A stretch of 64,000 nucleotides of DNA from Afipia sp. P52-10 (GTDB lineage: Bacteria; Pseudomonadota; Alphaproteobacteria; Rhizobiales; Xanthobacteraceae). The stretch covers positions 567,959 to 631,958 of the forward strand of contig NZ_AZSJ01000003.1 of assembly GCF_000516555.1 (NCBI RefSeq), read 5' to 3'. Below are positions 53,567 to 62,630 of this stretch, in pieces. Both the position numbers and the translations under genes were made by a program. Positions within the stretch are counted from its first letter, which is position 1. Every line of letters begins with the position of its first letter. The notes below the pieces were generated by a model. The model had not been told where the DNA came from, did no database searches, and worked only from the letters and a program-made list of their open reading frames with translations.

Positions 53567-54892
53567 CTATGCTTTGATTGCGGCATCGATCGCAGCAGTG
53601 ATGCGCTCGACGATCTGATCGATCTCGATCGGCTCGATGATGTAGGGCGGCGCGAGCAGAACATGATCGCCCTGCACGCCGTCGATGGTCCCGCCCATGG
53701 GATAGCACAACAGGCCACGCGCCATGGCTTCCTTCTTGATCCGCGCATGGATCTTGCGCGCGGGATCAAACGGGGTCTTGCTCTCCTTATCGGCGACGAT
53801 CTCGATGCCGCGGAACAAACCGCGCCCGCGGATGTCGCCGACATGGGGAGATTGCCCGAGTGCCGCGTCGAGCCCCGCCTGAAGGCGTTCGCCCATGCGC
53901 TGCACATTCTCCATCACCGCCGGATGGGAGATGATTTCGACGACCTTGTTGGCGGCGGCAGCCGCCATCGGATGGCCGATATACGTATGTCCGTGTTGGA
54001 ACGCTCCGGAGCCGTCGGCAAAGGCTCGATAGATCTTATCGGACAGCAGGACAGCACCGATCGGCTGATAGCCGCCGCCGAGTCCTTTGGCGATGGTGAC
54101 GATGTCAGGGACCACGCCATCCTGCTCGCATGCGAACAGCGTTCCGGTACGTCCCATCCCGCACATCACCTCATCCAGGATCAGCAGGACACCATACTTG
54201 TCGCAGATCTTACGAACACGCGCGAAATAGTCTGCGACTGACGGAACGGCACCGAGCGTCGCGCCGACGACCGGCTCGGCCACGAACGCCATCACCTGAT
54301 CGGTACCCAGTTCGCGGATCTTGGCCTCGAGCTCGTCTGCAAGCCGTGCGGCATAAGCCTCCGCCGTCTCCCCATCGCGCTGATCGCGATAGGCATAACA
54401 GGGCGAGACATGGTGCGTCTCGGGCAGGATCGGCTGGAATTGAGCCCGCCGCCAGGCATTGCCGCCAGTGGCCAGCGCACCGATTGTATTGCCATGATAG
54501 CTCTGGCGACGTCCAATGATGTGCCGGCGCTGCGGTTGGCCGGTCTCGACGAAATATTGGCGCGCCATTTTCAGCGCGGCCTCGACGGCCTCCGAGCCCC
54601 CCGAAACCAGGTAGACATAATCGAGCCCTACGGGCGACAGATCGACGAGACGCTCGGCGAGTTGCTCGGCGACATCCGTCGTGAAGAACGATGTATGCAC
54701 GTAGCCGATCCGATCCATCTGCGCACGCATCGCCGCCAGGACTTCCGGATGACCGTGGCCGAGACAACTCACGGCCGCTCCGCCCGACCCGTCGATATAG
54801 CGCTTGCCGTCCTTGGCGATGATATAGACGCCCTGGCCGCCGACGGCCTCCGGCAGGCTCGAGCCAATGGCGCGATGAAGAATTCTGGACAT
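53567..54892 (-). CDS. PLP-dependent class III aminotransferase
   Basis: A 441-aa fold-type I aminotransferase of the omega-amino-acid:pyruvate type. It has IDGSGGAAVSCLGHGHPEV, the cofactor-binding VSGGSEAVEAALKMARQYF, LILDEVMCGMGRTGTLFACEQDGVVPDIVTIAKGLGGGYQPIGAVL with the Schiff-base lysine, and GHTYIGHPMAAAAA. ATG at 54892 is chosen; upstream codons in frame are not protein-like. It is divergent from the RpiR regulator gene, which probably controls it. The substrate could be an omega-amino acid or taurine-like amine; not decidable. Confidence 0.88.
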   Translation of the reverse strand: MSRILHRAIGSSLPEAVGGQGVYIIAKDGKRYIDGSGGAAVSCLGHGHPEVLAAMRAQMDRIGYVHTSFFTTDVAEQLAERLVDLSPVGLDYVYLVSGGSEAVEAALKMARQYFVETGQPQRRHIIGRRQSYHGNTIGALATGGNAWRRAQFQPILPETHHVSPCYAYRDQRDGETAEAYAARLADELEAKIRELGTDQVMAFVAEPVVGATLGAVPSVADYFARVRKICDKYGVLLILDEVMCGMGRTGTLFACEQDGVVPDIVTIAKGLGGGYQPIGAVLLSDKIYRAFADGSGAFQHGHTYIGHPMAAAAANKVVEIISHPAVMENVQRMGERLQAGLDAALGQSPHVGDIRGRGLFRGIEIVADKESKTPFDPARKIHARIKKEAMARGLLCYPMGGTIDGVQGDHVLLAPPYIIEPIEIDQIVERITAAIDAAIKA

Positions 54893-54975
54893 GTCAGCGT
54901 TTCCGCACAGTGAGCGGCGGCCGCGATGGCATCGCCACACAACTTCGTGCCATGACTCTGGCATAGATGCAACAT

Positions 54976-55004
54976 TTGTTTTATAAGGAAAGATCATGAA
55001 ACAA
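54976..55004. promoter_or_regulatory. Inverted repeat between aminotransferase and rpiR genes
   Basis: TTGTTT and AAACAA flank 17 bp in the divergent region, with an AT-rich centre including TATAAG. It may be an RpiR binding site or part of the promoter. Confidence 0.3.
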
Positions 55005-55088
55005 TCCGATTGAAATCCCTGCTGATGAAACGGTCCGGCATCGAAGCCGATAACGCTCAGCTCATCGAATTGCGAAGGAGATGATCGA

Positions 55089-55985
55089 ATGTTGCAAAGC
55101 GTTCCCCTGCGCGATCAGATCATCCGGCAGTTCGACGCCATGCCGCCGCAACTCCAGCAGGCGGCCCGATATATCCTGGACCATCCGCAGGACATCGCCT
55201 TGGTTTCGATGCGCGAGCTGGCGCGCAGTGCAGGCGTGCAGCCATCCACCATGACTCGGTTTGCGAAGTTTCTTGGCCTTGCCGGCTACGACGATATTCG
55301 CGCCCACTACGCAGAGGCCATTCGCTCAAGCGTGGATGGCTTGGCCGCGCGCGCCATGCAGCGCGAAGGCGGCAACCAGAATCTTGCCGGCGCGGGATTG
55401 GCCCAGCAGATGGCTCGTAGCATCGCCGCGCAGGTCGCGAGGCTTGGCGAAACGAAGGCGCTTGACCAGCTGAGCGCAGCGGCCGAACGGCTCGACCAGG
55501 CCCGCAGGATCTATGTGCTCGGGCTGCGCTCCTGCCATCTCATCGCCTGGCACTTTCATTACGTCATGGCGCTGCTCGGCGACAAGACGGTCCATCTTGA
55601 CGGGCCGGCTGGAACATCAGGCGACGGCTTGATCCGAGCGGGAGCCGGAGACGCCCTGCTGGTCGTTTCCATAAACCCCTATGCGATGCACAGCCTCGAA
55701 CTAGCCGAGCTCGCCCGCGAGAAGGGCCTGAAGATCATCACCATCACCGACAGCGAGGTTTCACCCCTTGTGGCAATCGCAGACAACGTGATCCTCTGCG
55801 CCACCGAGAGCCAGAGCTTCTTCCATACGCTGGCGCCTGCGCTTGTGATTTCCGAAATCCTCTGCGCGCTGTTGGCAGACAAGGACAGGAAGGCGGCGCT
55901 TGAAGCGCTGCGGCGCGCAGACAGCCACCTGCTGTCGCTCAACACCTACGCAACCGCGATCCCACGCCGACGGATGGGACGCTAA
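55089..55985 (+). CDS. MurR/RpiR-family transcriptional regulator
   Basis: A 298-aa regulator with an N-terminal HTH_6 helix-turn-helix (PLRDQIIRQFDAMPPQLQQAARYILDHPQDIALVSMRELARSAGVQPSTMTRFAKFLGLAGYDDIRAHY) and a SIS (sugar isomerase) domain (RIYVLGLRSCHLIAWHFHYVMALLG, GDALLVVSINPYAMHSLELAELAREKGLKIITITDSEVSPL). SIS domains sense phosphorylated or small acidic ligands. AAGGAG lies 6 bp before the ATG. It is divergent from the aminotransferase gene. Confidence 0.9.
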   Translation: MLQSVPLRDQIIRQFDAMPPQLQQAARYILDHPQDIALVSMRELARSAGVQPSTMTRFAKFLGLAGYDDIRAHYAEAIRSSVDGLAARAMQREGGNQNLAGAGLAQQMARSIAAQVARLGETKALDQLSAAAERLDQARRIYVLGLRSCHLIAWHFHYVMALLGDKTVHLDGPAGTSGDGLIRAGAGDALLVVSINPYAMHSLELAELAREKGLKIITITDSEVSPLVAIADNVILCATESQSFFHTLAPALVISEILCALLADKDRKAALEALRRADSHLLSLNTYATAIPRRRMGR

Positions 55986-56063
55986 CGGCCGACAGTCTGG
56001 CCATGGCTATGGGGCCTTCTGCTCGAAGGAAGGAGCCTCCCCTCCGACCGCATTGCAACGCGA

Positions 56064-56360
56064 CTACCGTTGCCGCAATCCGCGCACCGACAACCTCGCC
56101 TGCCCGATAAGTGCACACAGCACGAGACCCGCGGACAAACTGAGATAGCCGCTGAAGATCACGAGGCCGAGACTCCAGCCTTGGGAAGCGACCAGGATGC
56201 CAAGCACTGACAGCAGCGCACAGGCGCCACCAACGCGAAGCATTGTTGTCGCGGCAGGACTGAACGGTCGGCGAAGGATATCCCGCTGCTGGCGGTGCGT
56301 GGCAAACGCCAGCGCGGCAAAACCCGCCAGACACAGCGCAAAGGCCAGACAATAACTCAT
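56064..56360 (-). CDS. DUF3325 small membrane protein
   Basis: A 98-aa protein with three predicted membrane segments (SYCLAFALCLAGFAALAFA, AATTMLRVGGACALLSVLGILVAS, WSLGLVIFSGYLSLSAGLVLCALI). Size, topology and context match DUF3325, which accompanies PepSY and DUF3649 proteins in siderophore-type iron loci. It overlaps the PepSY gene by 4 bp and is the last gene of the operon. Confidence 0.82.
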   Translation of the reverse strand: MSYCLAFALCLAGFAALAFATHRQQRDILRRPFSPAATTMLRVGGACALLSVLGILVASQGWSLGLVIFSGYLSLSAGLVLCALIGQARLSVRGLRQR

Positions 56361-57985
56361 CGCGCTTCCTTGCCGCCGGCGAAGGCGATCGGGACCTGAC
56401 GGCTCGATTTGCGCTCAGCCTGATGACGGCGCCTCTGGCTGGAAGTGCGCAACGCCAGGATGGCGTGAAGCAATGCAAGCACCCAACACATGATATCGAT
56501 GCCGGCAAAGATCCAATCGCCCTCGGCCAAGCTTTGCCACAGCGGGCGTTGCGTCGTCAGAGCATTGAGAATTGGCAACAAACCGAGCAGCACCGAGGCG
56601 GTCCATAGCTGCTCGACCCAGGCCGACTTGGGCGGACGCACCAACGCGTGCAGCAGTGCCAGCGCCCAGACGACGAAGAACAGATCGATCTCCCGATCGG
56701 CGCGGTCCGCCAAGGGATACGGCAAAAGGCGGTTTCCCCAAAGAAATGCGGTCATGGCGATCGACAGGCCGGCAATGCTGGCGATGTTCAGCCGCTCCAC
56801 GAGGCGGAAGCCGAAGTAAGGACGTTCGGGATCCAGCAGCTTCTGCCGCCGCTTGACGGTCCACATCACGAGGCCGGTACCGACCATCGCCGTCCCCATC
56901 GCGCTCACGAGGAAGTACAGCCATCGCGTGACGGTGTCACTGAAGCGGCCCAGGTGGAGCGCGTAGAGAACGCCTCGCGTCTCAGCCGCAGCTCCGACAT
57001 GGTCATGCACCGCGAGTAGCTTGCCCGTGGCACCTTCGAATTCCATGTATTGCGGGCTCATGGAAACACGGCCGGGGTCTCCTCGCGTCACAGCCACCCG
57101 CGCGGCTGCATCTCCGGGGTGAACCGCATTGACGCGCCCGACATTGTCGCGCCCCCAACGCTCCTGCGCTTGCCGCACCATCGCCTCGACCGAGGCGAGC
57201 GGCGCAGCCTGGCCGCTGGGTTTTCCCGGCGTAATGAAGGCGCTGAGTTCGGCCGCGTATTGCTGACGTTCGGCTGGCGTCTGAAATGCCGTGCGCTCGC
57301 CCCAGGGCATATACAGCGCCATCAGGGTGACGAGGCCGGTATAGGTGATCATGAAATGGAAAGGCAGCCCGAACACCGACAGCGCATTGTGGGCGTCGAG
57401 CCACGAACGCTGTCCCTTGCCCCAGCGAAACGTGAAGAAATCGACAAAGATCTTCTTATGCGTGATGACGCCGCTGATGATGGCCACGAGCATGAACATC
57501 GCCGCAATGCCGGCGAGCCACCGCCCCCAGACCACCGGCATATAGTGGAACTGGAAATGGAAGCGATAGAAGAAGTCGCCTCCCAGCGTGTCGCGCGCGG
57601 TCACCTTCTTTCCCGTCGCGGGATCGAAGTAACCTTCACCGAAACCGCGCTCGCCCGGCGAGCGTGTCCCCGTCCGCCAAAACGCGTAGACGCTGTTGTT
57701 GCGGGCGTCGGGGAGTTTCATGCTCCATTGCGGACTTCCGGGAATCGCCCTGGCGAATTCGTCCGCGACCCGCTGGGCCACGACGGCCTGATCTGGCACC
57801 TGCGCCTGATGCGCCAGCTCCGGCCGCATCCACTGCGATAGCTCGTCCTTGAAGTAAGCAACCGTTCCGGTCAGGAACATGGCGTAGAGAATCCAGCCGA
57901 GCAGCAGACCCGCCCAGCTGTGCAGGTCGGACATGCTTTGCCGGATGCCGCGGCCAGCTATTCGCCGATCCTTGTCCGTGCTCAT
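56357..57985 (-). CDS. PepSY-associated transmembrane protein (iron uptake locus)
   Basis: A 542-aa inner-membrane protein of the PepSY_TM family. The N-terminal segment MSDLHSWAGLLLGWILYAMFLTGTVAYFKDELSQWMRPE is the family signature; LPFHFMITYTGLVTLMALYMPWG, YALHLGRFSDTVTRWLYFLVSAMGTAMVGTGLVMWTVKRRQK and several C-terminal helices follow. Such proteins act in reductive release of iron at the inner membrane. Conserved histidines in the first and fourth helices could bind haem. It lies 10 bp downstream of the DUF3649 gene. Confidence 0.88.
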   Translation of the reverse strand: MSTDKDRRIAGRGIRQSMSDLHSWAGLLLGWILYAMFLTGTVAYFKDELSQWMRPELAHQAQVPDQAVVAQRVADEFARAIPGSPQWSMKLPDARNNSVYAFWRTGTRSPGERGFGEGYFDPATGKKVTARDTLGGDFFYRFHFQFHYMPVVWGRWLAGIAAMFMLVAIISGVITHKKIFVDFFTFRWGKGQRSWLDAHNALSVFGLPFHFMITYTGLVTLMALYMPWGERTAFQTPAERQQYAAELSAFITPGKPSGQAAPLASVEAMVRQAQERWGRDNVGRVNAVHPGDAAARVAVTRGDPGRVSMSPQYMEFEGATGKLLAVHDHVGAAAETRGVLYALHLGRFSDTVTRWLYFLVSAMGTAMVGTGLVMWTVKRRQKLLDPERPYFGFRLVERLNIASIAGLSIAMTAFLWGNRLLPYPLADRADREIDLFFVVWALALLHALVRPPKSAWVEQLWTASVLLGLLPILNALTTQRPLWQSLAEGDWIFAGIDIMCWVLALLHAILALRTSSQRRRHQAERKSSRQVPIAFAGGKEAR

Positions 57986-57995
57986 GCGCCGGTCC

Positions 57996-58280
57996 TCATC
58001 CGGAAACAGACCATGCCGCCCACGACAGCGGCACGGCGACGACGATCAGGCCGAGCCAAGCTTTCAAAGCACTGCGTACGGCGAAGACCCAGATCACCGC
58101 ACCGGCGTAAATGGCGAAGCTCGCCAGCATGCCGGTGAGCACGGCTTGCGGTTTGCTCATCGGCAGGGCCAGCGCGGCAACGCTGCTGAGCGCGGCCAGC
58201 GCATAGCCGCCGAACAGAGCGGCAGCGATGCGCGAAATCAGCGGGCCCATCGACCAGACCCGGCGCATCCGAGACGTCAT
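57996..58280 (-). CDS. DUF3649 small membrane protein
   Basis: A 94-aa protein with three hydrophobic helices (AALFGGYALAALSSVAALALPM, AVLTGMLASFAIYAGAVIWVFAV, WLGLIVVAVPLSWAAWS). Length and the position between DUF4198 and PepSY genes match the DUF3649 group of iron-locus proteins. It overlaps DUF4198 by 4 bp (58277-58280) and precedes the PepSY gene by 10 bp. Confidence 0.82.
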   Translation of the reverse strand: MTSRMRRVWSMGPLISRIAAALFGGYALAALSSVAALALPMSKPQAVLTGMLASFAIYAGAVIWVFAVRSALKAWLGLIVVAVPLSWAAWSVSG

Positions 58281-59005
58281 TTGGCAGGCGTTGCCGCCGG
58301 CCCCGCAGGAAGAGGAGCCAGGCCGCTGGCCTTCACGTAGGTTGTCGTGGTGGCATAGCTTACCGCGTCGTATTTCTCAGCGCCGTTCGCGCCTGCGCGT
58401 TCGCCTGCGTTGCGATCGTTGAGGCTCACCTCGGCGACATAGACGCCCTGCCAAGGCATATCGAACGTCACGAGGCCCTGCTCGTCGGTATGCGCTTCCT
58501 TCGACCAGCCCGATTGGGTGACCAGCGTGACCTTGGTCTTGGCCTTCGGCTGGTTCTTGAAGAACAGCTGGAACTGCCCCTCGGCACCGGCGGGTACGAG
58601 ATCCAGCGCGAGCTTGGGCTTTTGCGCGGTAAAGCCGGTGATGAAACGCGCTGCCGGATAAAACCAGTTGGTGACATCCTTATCTTGCTGCTTCCAGGTA
58701 TAGAGCGGGTAGTTCGCGTCCTCGGCGACAACACCGTCGCCGGAGATGATCTTGAACGGCAGCGTGAAGCCGTTCGCGGCCTTGGTGGCGTCGAATGTCT
58801 TCTCGCCCTTGGCAGAGATATGCGTCGCGGTCACCTTCGCAAACTTGTCGAGCAACCCCGGCGACGCTTCACGCAGATTCTCGCCGAACTCGCCAAAGCG
58901 AACGATGGCATTCTGCCCGTCGGGCTGCTCGATCCAGATCTGGTGGGCCTGCGCGGTTGTCGCCATTCCCAGCAGGGCGAAGACGGCAATGAAACGCTTT
59001 GTCAT
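58277..59005 (-). CDS. DUF4198-domain periplasmic protein
   Basis: A 242-aa secreted protein: signal peptide (KRFIAVFALLGMATTAQAHQIWIEQ), then a beta-rich DUF4198 domain, including PLPFKIISGDGVVAEDANYPLYTWKQQ and VTLVTQSGWSKEAHTDEQGLVTFDMPWQGVYVAEVSLND. The N-terminal His next to the cleavage site, as in NikM-like and copper-binding relatives, might ligate metal. ATG at 59005 has AAAGG upstream. It is the second gene of the receptor operon, 170 bp after the TonB-dependent receptor. Confidence 0.85.
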   Translation of the reverse strand: MTKRFIAVFALLGMATTAQAHQIWIEQPDGQNAIVRFGEFGENLREASPGLLDKFAKVTATHISAKGEKTFDATKAANGFTLPFKIISGDGVVAEDANYPLYTWKQQDKDVTNWFYPAARFITGFTAQKPKLALDLVPAGAEGQFQLFFKNQPKAKTKVTLVTQSGWSKEAHTDEQGLVTFDMPWQGVYVAEVSLNDRNAGERAGANGAEKYDAVSYATTTTYVKASGLAPLPAGPAATPAK

Positions 59006-59175
59006 GACGAGCACCTTTTAAGAAAGCGCCCCGGGCGAACGGTTCGCACGGGCCAGATCCGAATGTGAGCAGAGACCGTCGAAGCCGTTTTGCAGCCCCG
59101 ACGATCTCGCGATTGAACAACGTTTGCGCATCGGACGGAGCACTAGGTTCCTTCCTTTGCTGGTCGAATCCGCCG

Positions 59176-61473
59176 CTAGAAATCGAACGCAGCCGAAACG
59201 ACATAGGTGCGCGGCGACCCCACCGTCACGAATGTTCCGGTTGTCAGCCAGTAGTCCTTGTCGAACAGGTTTTCGATGTTGGCGCGGAAGGTGACCGGCT
59301 TGCCGTTGATCGACGTCGCATAACGCGCACCGACATCGACACGGGTCCAGTCGGGGAAGCGCAAGGTATTGGCACTCGTCAGATAGCCGCCCGAGGTGTA
59401 GATCACGCGTCCATTGAGCGCCAGGCCAGCGATCCACGGCGTATCCCATTCGAGACCGGCGGAGAACGTCTTGTCCGCCACGCCGGCAGCGTCATTGCCG
59501 CGCTCCAGAGGATTGGATGGGTTCGTCAGCTCCGGACGCAGGAAGGTCGCGCTGATCATACCCCGCAGGCCGGGCAGCAACGCGCCATACGCCGCCAACT
59601 CAAGACCGCGGTTGCGCTGTTCGCCATCGTAAGCGAGTTCGTTGGTTGCCGTGCGGATCGAGTTGGGACGGGTGATCTGGAATACCGCCGCCGTCGTCGT
59701 GATGGTGCCCCAGTCGATCTTGATGCCGGCCTCTTGCTGCTTCGACTTGTACGGCGCGAGCACCGCTCCGGTGTTGGCATAACCGGGGCCGACGATGGTG
59801 CCGCGCGTGAGGCCCTCGGCGTAGTTCGCATACAAAGAGACGTTGTGCAGAGGCTTGATGACCACGCCGGCCATTGGCGTCGTCGCGGCGGCGTCGTAGC
59901 TGCTCGTTAGAATGCCGGTGGTCGTGCTGAACGCGTCCTGCTTCACCATCTGGTGACGGGCACCGACGGTCACCAGGACCCTGTCGTTCAAGAACGACAT
60001 GGTGTCGGCGATCGCCAGGCTCGTGAGCGTCGATTCAGAGGCCTTCTGCGGCGGCGCACGCAACGCGGTGATCACTGGAAGCGGAGACGGATTGTAGATA
60101 TTCGACGGGACCGAATAGCCGGACGTGACATACGCATTGCCGGCCTCCTGCGCAAAACCGGTAAAAGCAACGTTGACCGAGTGGCCGATGAATCCCGTCT
60201 CGAAACGCGAGCGAAGGCCGACATTGCCGCTGACGGTCTTGGTGTAAGAATCGTAGTAGGCGTTGATCAGCCTGAAATTGCCCAGCGCATCGATACCGCC
60301 GGGGAAACCAGCGACACGGGAATCCGGGAACGTCTGCTCGTTCTTGCCCTCGCGATAGCCGAGGCCGGCATAGACCGTCAGCGCATCGGTCAGGTCGTAT
60401 TCGAGGCCTGACGCGATGGTGTTGTCCCGCTGGCGCAGCATCGTGCCCGGATACCAGTTGCTGCGCGCATCGGGCGGCGCCGGAATCCAGGGCACGTTGG
60501 ACTGGATCGTCATCTGCGGGCGGAAATTCTTGGTATCGTCGTTTTGCGAAATCGCATCGAGCGTCCAGCGCAGACGGTCGCCGCGATAATCGAGCGACAA
60601 CGCACCGAGACCGCTGCGCCAGTTTCCGCCGTCGATCGAGGCTTCGCCATTGCGCCCGACGCCGTTGAAGCGAACGCCCCACTCCTTGTTATCACCGAAG
60701 CGACGGCTTGCCTCCAGATGCAAGCCATAGTTGCCGGCGCTCATGAAGAAGGGCGTCAACCGCGCGAACGGCACCTCAGACGCGCGCTTGCTGACAATGT
60801 TGATGCCGCCGCCGACGCTGCCGCCGGGCGCGATACCGTTGATCAGCGCACCCGGTCCCTTGAGCAGTTCGATCCGCTCAATGATCTGGGCGGGCACGCG
60901 GTTCGAGGAGATCAGCCCGTACAGACCGTTGAAGCCAACGTCGCTGGAGGGCACTTGAAAACCGCGAATCTGAAATGTGTCGTCGAAGCCGTTGCTGCCT
61001 GTGGTGAGCCGCACCGAGGCGTCATTGATCAGCGTATCCGCCGCCGTGCGCGCCTGCTGATCCTCGATCAGTTGCGAGGTGAAATTCACCGCGCTGAAGG
61101 GCACATTCATGACATTGGCGCTGCCAAGCAGGCCGAGCGTTCCACCCTGCGCCACCTGACCGCCGGCATAGGCTGGAGCCGGCGCGCCGATCGTCCGCGT
61201 TGTTCCCATCGTTGTCGCCGGCACGATTGGCTGTTCGGGGAGCGGCTGCGGCGCGACGCGAGTGGCGGAACGCACTGGCGCACTGCGCGTCTGTGCGGGA
61301 CGCGCCGGCCGCGCACTCTGTTGCGGCGCGCGAACAGTCATCTGCGGCAACTCGCTCGGCTCGGCGTGCTGCGCACGGCTTTGCGACGCTCCGATGCCGG
61401 TCAACCCAAGCGAAACAACTCCTGTCGCAACGCCTACATAAAAACGGTTCTTATAATTTTTGAAGTTGTTCAC
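59176..61473 (-). CDS. TonB-dependent siderophore receptor
   Basis: A 765-aa outer-membrane protein. A signal sequence (1-34) precedes a proline/arginine-rich stretch (about 38-110) before the plug, which starts near VMNVPFSAVNFTSQLIEDQQARTAADTLINDASVRLTTG. RIELLKGPGALINGIAPGGSVGGGINIVSKRA is the plug signature. The beta-barrel ends in the sorting motif NIENLFDKDYW ... VVSAAFDF with a terminal Phe. GTG at 61473 has AAGGGG upstream. It leads the iron operon, but no tonB-exbB-exbD or fhuD gene is in the window. Ligand not predictable; FhuA/FpvA-like architecture. Confidence 0.93.
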   Translation of the reverse strand: MNNFKNYKNRFYVGVATGVVSLGLTGIGASQSRAQHAEPSELPQMTVRAPQQSARPARPAQTRSAPVRSATRVAPQPLPEQPIVPATTMGTTRTIGAPAPAYAGGQVAQGGTLGLLGSANVMNVPFSAVNFTSQLIEDQQARTAADTLINDASVRLTTGSNGFDDTFQIRGFQVPSSDVGFNGLYGLISSNRVPAQIIERIELLKGPGALINGIAPGGSVGGGINIVSKRASEVPFARLTPFFMSAGNYGLHLEASRRFGDNKEWGVRFNGVGRNGEASIDGGNWRSGLGALSLDYRGDRLRWTLDAISQNDDTKNFRPQMTIQSNVPWIPAPPDARSNWYPGTMLRQRDNTIASGLEYDLTDALTVYAGLGYREGKNEQTFPDSRVAGFPGGIDALGNFRLINAYYDSYTKTVSGNVGLRSRFETGFIGHSVNVAFTGFAQEAGNAYVTSGYSVPSNIYNPSPLPVITALRAPPQKASESTLTSLAIADTMSFLNDRVLVTVGARHQMVKQDAFSTTTGILTSSYDAAATTPMAGVVIKPLHNVSLYANYAEGLTRGTIVGPGYANTGAVLAPYKSKQQEAGIKIDWGTITTTAAVFQITRPNSIRTATNELAYDGEQRNRGLELAAYGALLPGLRGMISATFLRPELTNPSNPLERGNDAAGVADKTFSAGLEWDTPWIAGLALNGRVIYTSGGYLTSANTLRFPDWTRVDVGARYATSINGKPVTFRANIENLFDKDYWLTTGTFVTVGSPRTYVVSAAFDF

Positions 61474-61827
61474 AGAACGCCCCTTAATGCACCCGGGGCG
61501 GTCTCTAAAAAATCAGCTCTGTTAAAGCAACCGAAGCAAATTAGAATCGCTAGAAGCCTTTGCCGACACGCATCACGGCAGGCTTGCCTATCGAACGAGC
61601 AATGGTCCGATTCCGTATCAAGATGCCGCGCGCGACGTATCGGGACTCGTCGCGCCATCCTGCCTTTCACCCTGTCGCTAAAGGAAATTTCCACGATTCC
61701 GTCTGAGTTCGGAGGCCGCAGATCCTCCTGATGCGCGCGATTGCGCTGCACGGTGTTTCTGCAACGGCAAGAGACGACAGGATCGGAGCATGCGACATGA
61801 GGGCGCGGCCCGGCGCACAGATGCGCC
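61474..61827. other. 354-bp intergenic region upstream of the receptor gene
   Basis: No supported gene. TAGAA-N4-TAGAA direct repeats at 61542-61555 and an AT-rich stretch at 61503-61545 form a candidate iron-responsive (Irr/Fur-like) control region. See finding. The rest shows nothing. Confidence 0.4.
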
Positions 61828-62004
61828 TTAGAACTTCACCACATGCCGGAATGCCGCGTACGGCCACAAGGCGCTACGTTGTGTGACCTTCATGGTCTGC
61901 GGCCAAAACGCTTTCTTGCCGATGTGCTTCGTCACCGGAATCATCCAGACCACGAATGCAACGAGCGCGACGGCGAGATAAGCAAGGAGAATGCGTTTCC
62001 ACAT
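61828..62004 (-). CDS. Small single-span membrane protein (58 aa)
   Basis: Begins MWKRILLAYLAVALVAFVVWMIPVTKHIGKKAFWPQTMKV with one predicted membrane helix (residues 5-23) and a basic C-terminal tail (HIGKK, FRHVVKF). ATG at 62004 is used; the 56 codons upstream in frame are Arg/Pro-rich and not protein-like. The composition is consistent with a true small protein. Function unknown. Confidence 0.5.
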   Translation of the reverse strand: MWKRILLAYLAVALVAFVVWMIPVTKHIGKKAFWPQTMKVTQRSALWPYAAFRHVVKF

Positions 62005-62059
62005 CGGTCGTAACTGATACCGCTCGGTTGAAGGACATGCGCAAGGCCCTGCGACGAAG

Positions 62060-62356
62060 CTAGGCCGGCTTCTTCGCGGCCGCTTCCTTGGCCCTCTGCT
62101 CGGCCGCCTTCTTGATCGCCCGCGCGTAGCTGTCGGCCGCATTCTCGGTGGAGTTCTGCAGGCGCTTCGCAATCACCGTCGCCTGCTGCATCGTATCTTT
62201 CGCCGTCTGCCGATACTGATCCCGCGTCTCTTTATTCTTGGCCTTGGCGGCCTGGACCATGAGCCGGTCCCGGCGTTTCTTTGCTGCCATCAACAGCTGC
62301 TTCGTCTGTTCCTTTGCGATGCGTCGGATGACGACATCCAAATCTGGTTCGGCCAT
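62060..62356 (-). CDS. Conserved small alpha-helical protein, unknown function (98 aa)
   Basis: A highly charged protein (KKRRDRLMVQAAKAKNKETRDQYRQTAKDTMQQATVIAKRLQNSTENAADSYARAIKKAAEQRAKEAAAKKPA), predicted to be one long helix or coiled coil with lysine-rich tail. ATG at 62356 with AGAGGA upstream. No known domain is recognised. Possibly DNA- or envelope-associated, but nothing visible decides it. Confidence 0.6.
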   Translation of the reverse strand: MAEPDLDVVIRRIAKEQTKQLLMAAKKRRDRLMVQAAKAKNKETRDQYRQTAKDTMQQATVIAKRLQNSTENAADSYARAIKKAAEQRAKEAAAKKPA

Positions 62357-62386
62357 TCTCAAGTCCTCTGTAGGGTGCTTGCGGCT

Positions 62387-62518
62387 CTATACCAGCAAGT
62401 CTGTTAACGACCCCTGACCCCGACGGAACCGAGCCTGCTCATGCCGTCCTGCGCGCGTGCCTTCGGACGCAAACTGCGTCGCGTTTTGCCAGACAACGCT
62501 GCTTCTACGCTCATCCAT
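62387..62518 (-). CDS. Possible small ORF (43 aa), unsupported hypothetical
   Basis: An ATG with AAAGG about 6 bp upstream opens a 43-codon frame beginning MDERRSSVVWQNATQFASEG and ending SLTDLLV. It lies just upstream, by 30 bp, of the helical-protein gene. No recognised family; kept only because of the ribosome site and clean intergenic placement. Confidence 0.2.
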   Translation of the reverse strand: MDERRSSVVWQNATQFASEGTRAGRHEQARFRRGQGSLTDLLV

Positions 62519-62608
62519 ACACAGCCTTTCGTTTGAGGCTCAGGCATGTATGTGGTGGCTGTTGGTGTACTGCAAGGCAGTGGCGGTGTCTGGCGCGATT
62601 CAGAGTAT

Positions 62609-62630
62609 AATTGCGAACTGGTTTGCAATT
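62609..62630. promoter_or_regulatory. Near-perfect palindrome near a TATAAT element
   Basis: Arms AATTGCGAAC and GTTTGCAATT (9 of 10 pairs) flank TG. A TATAAT at 62606-62611 overlaps the left arm, as operators of repressed promoters often do. Confidence 0.4.

Noticed and set aside
61470-61751. 93-aa frame ending in a 4-bp overlap with the receptor gene
   Set aside because: It has a GTG start without a convincing ribosome site, Arg-rich composition, and covers the likely promoter region of the receptor.
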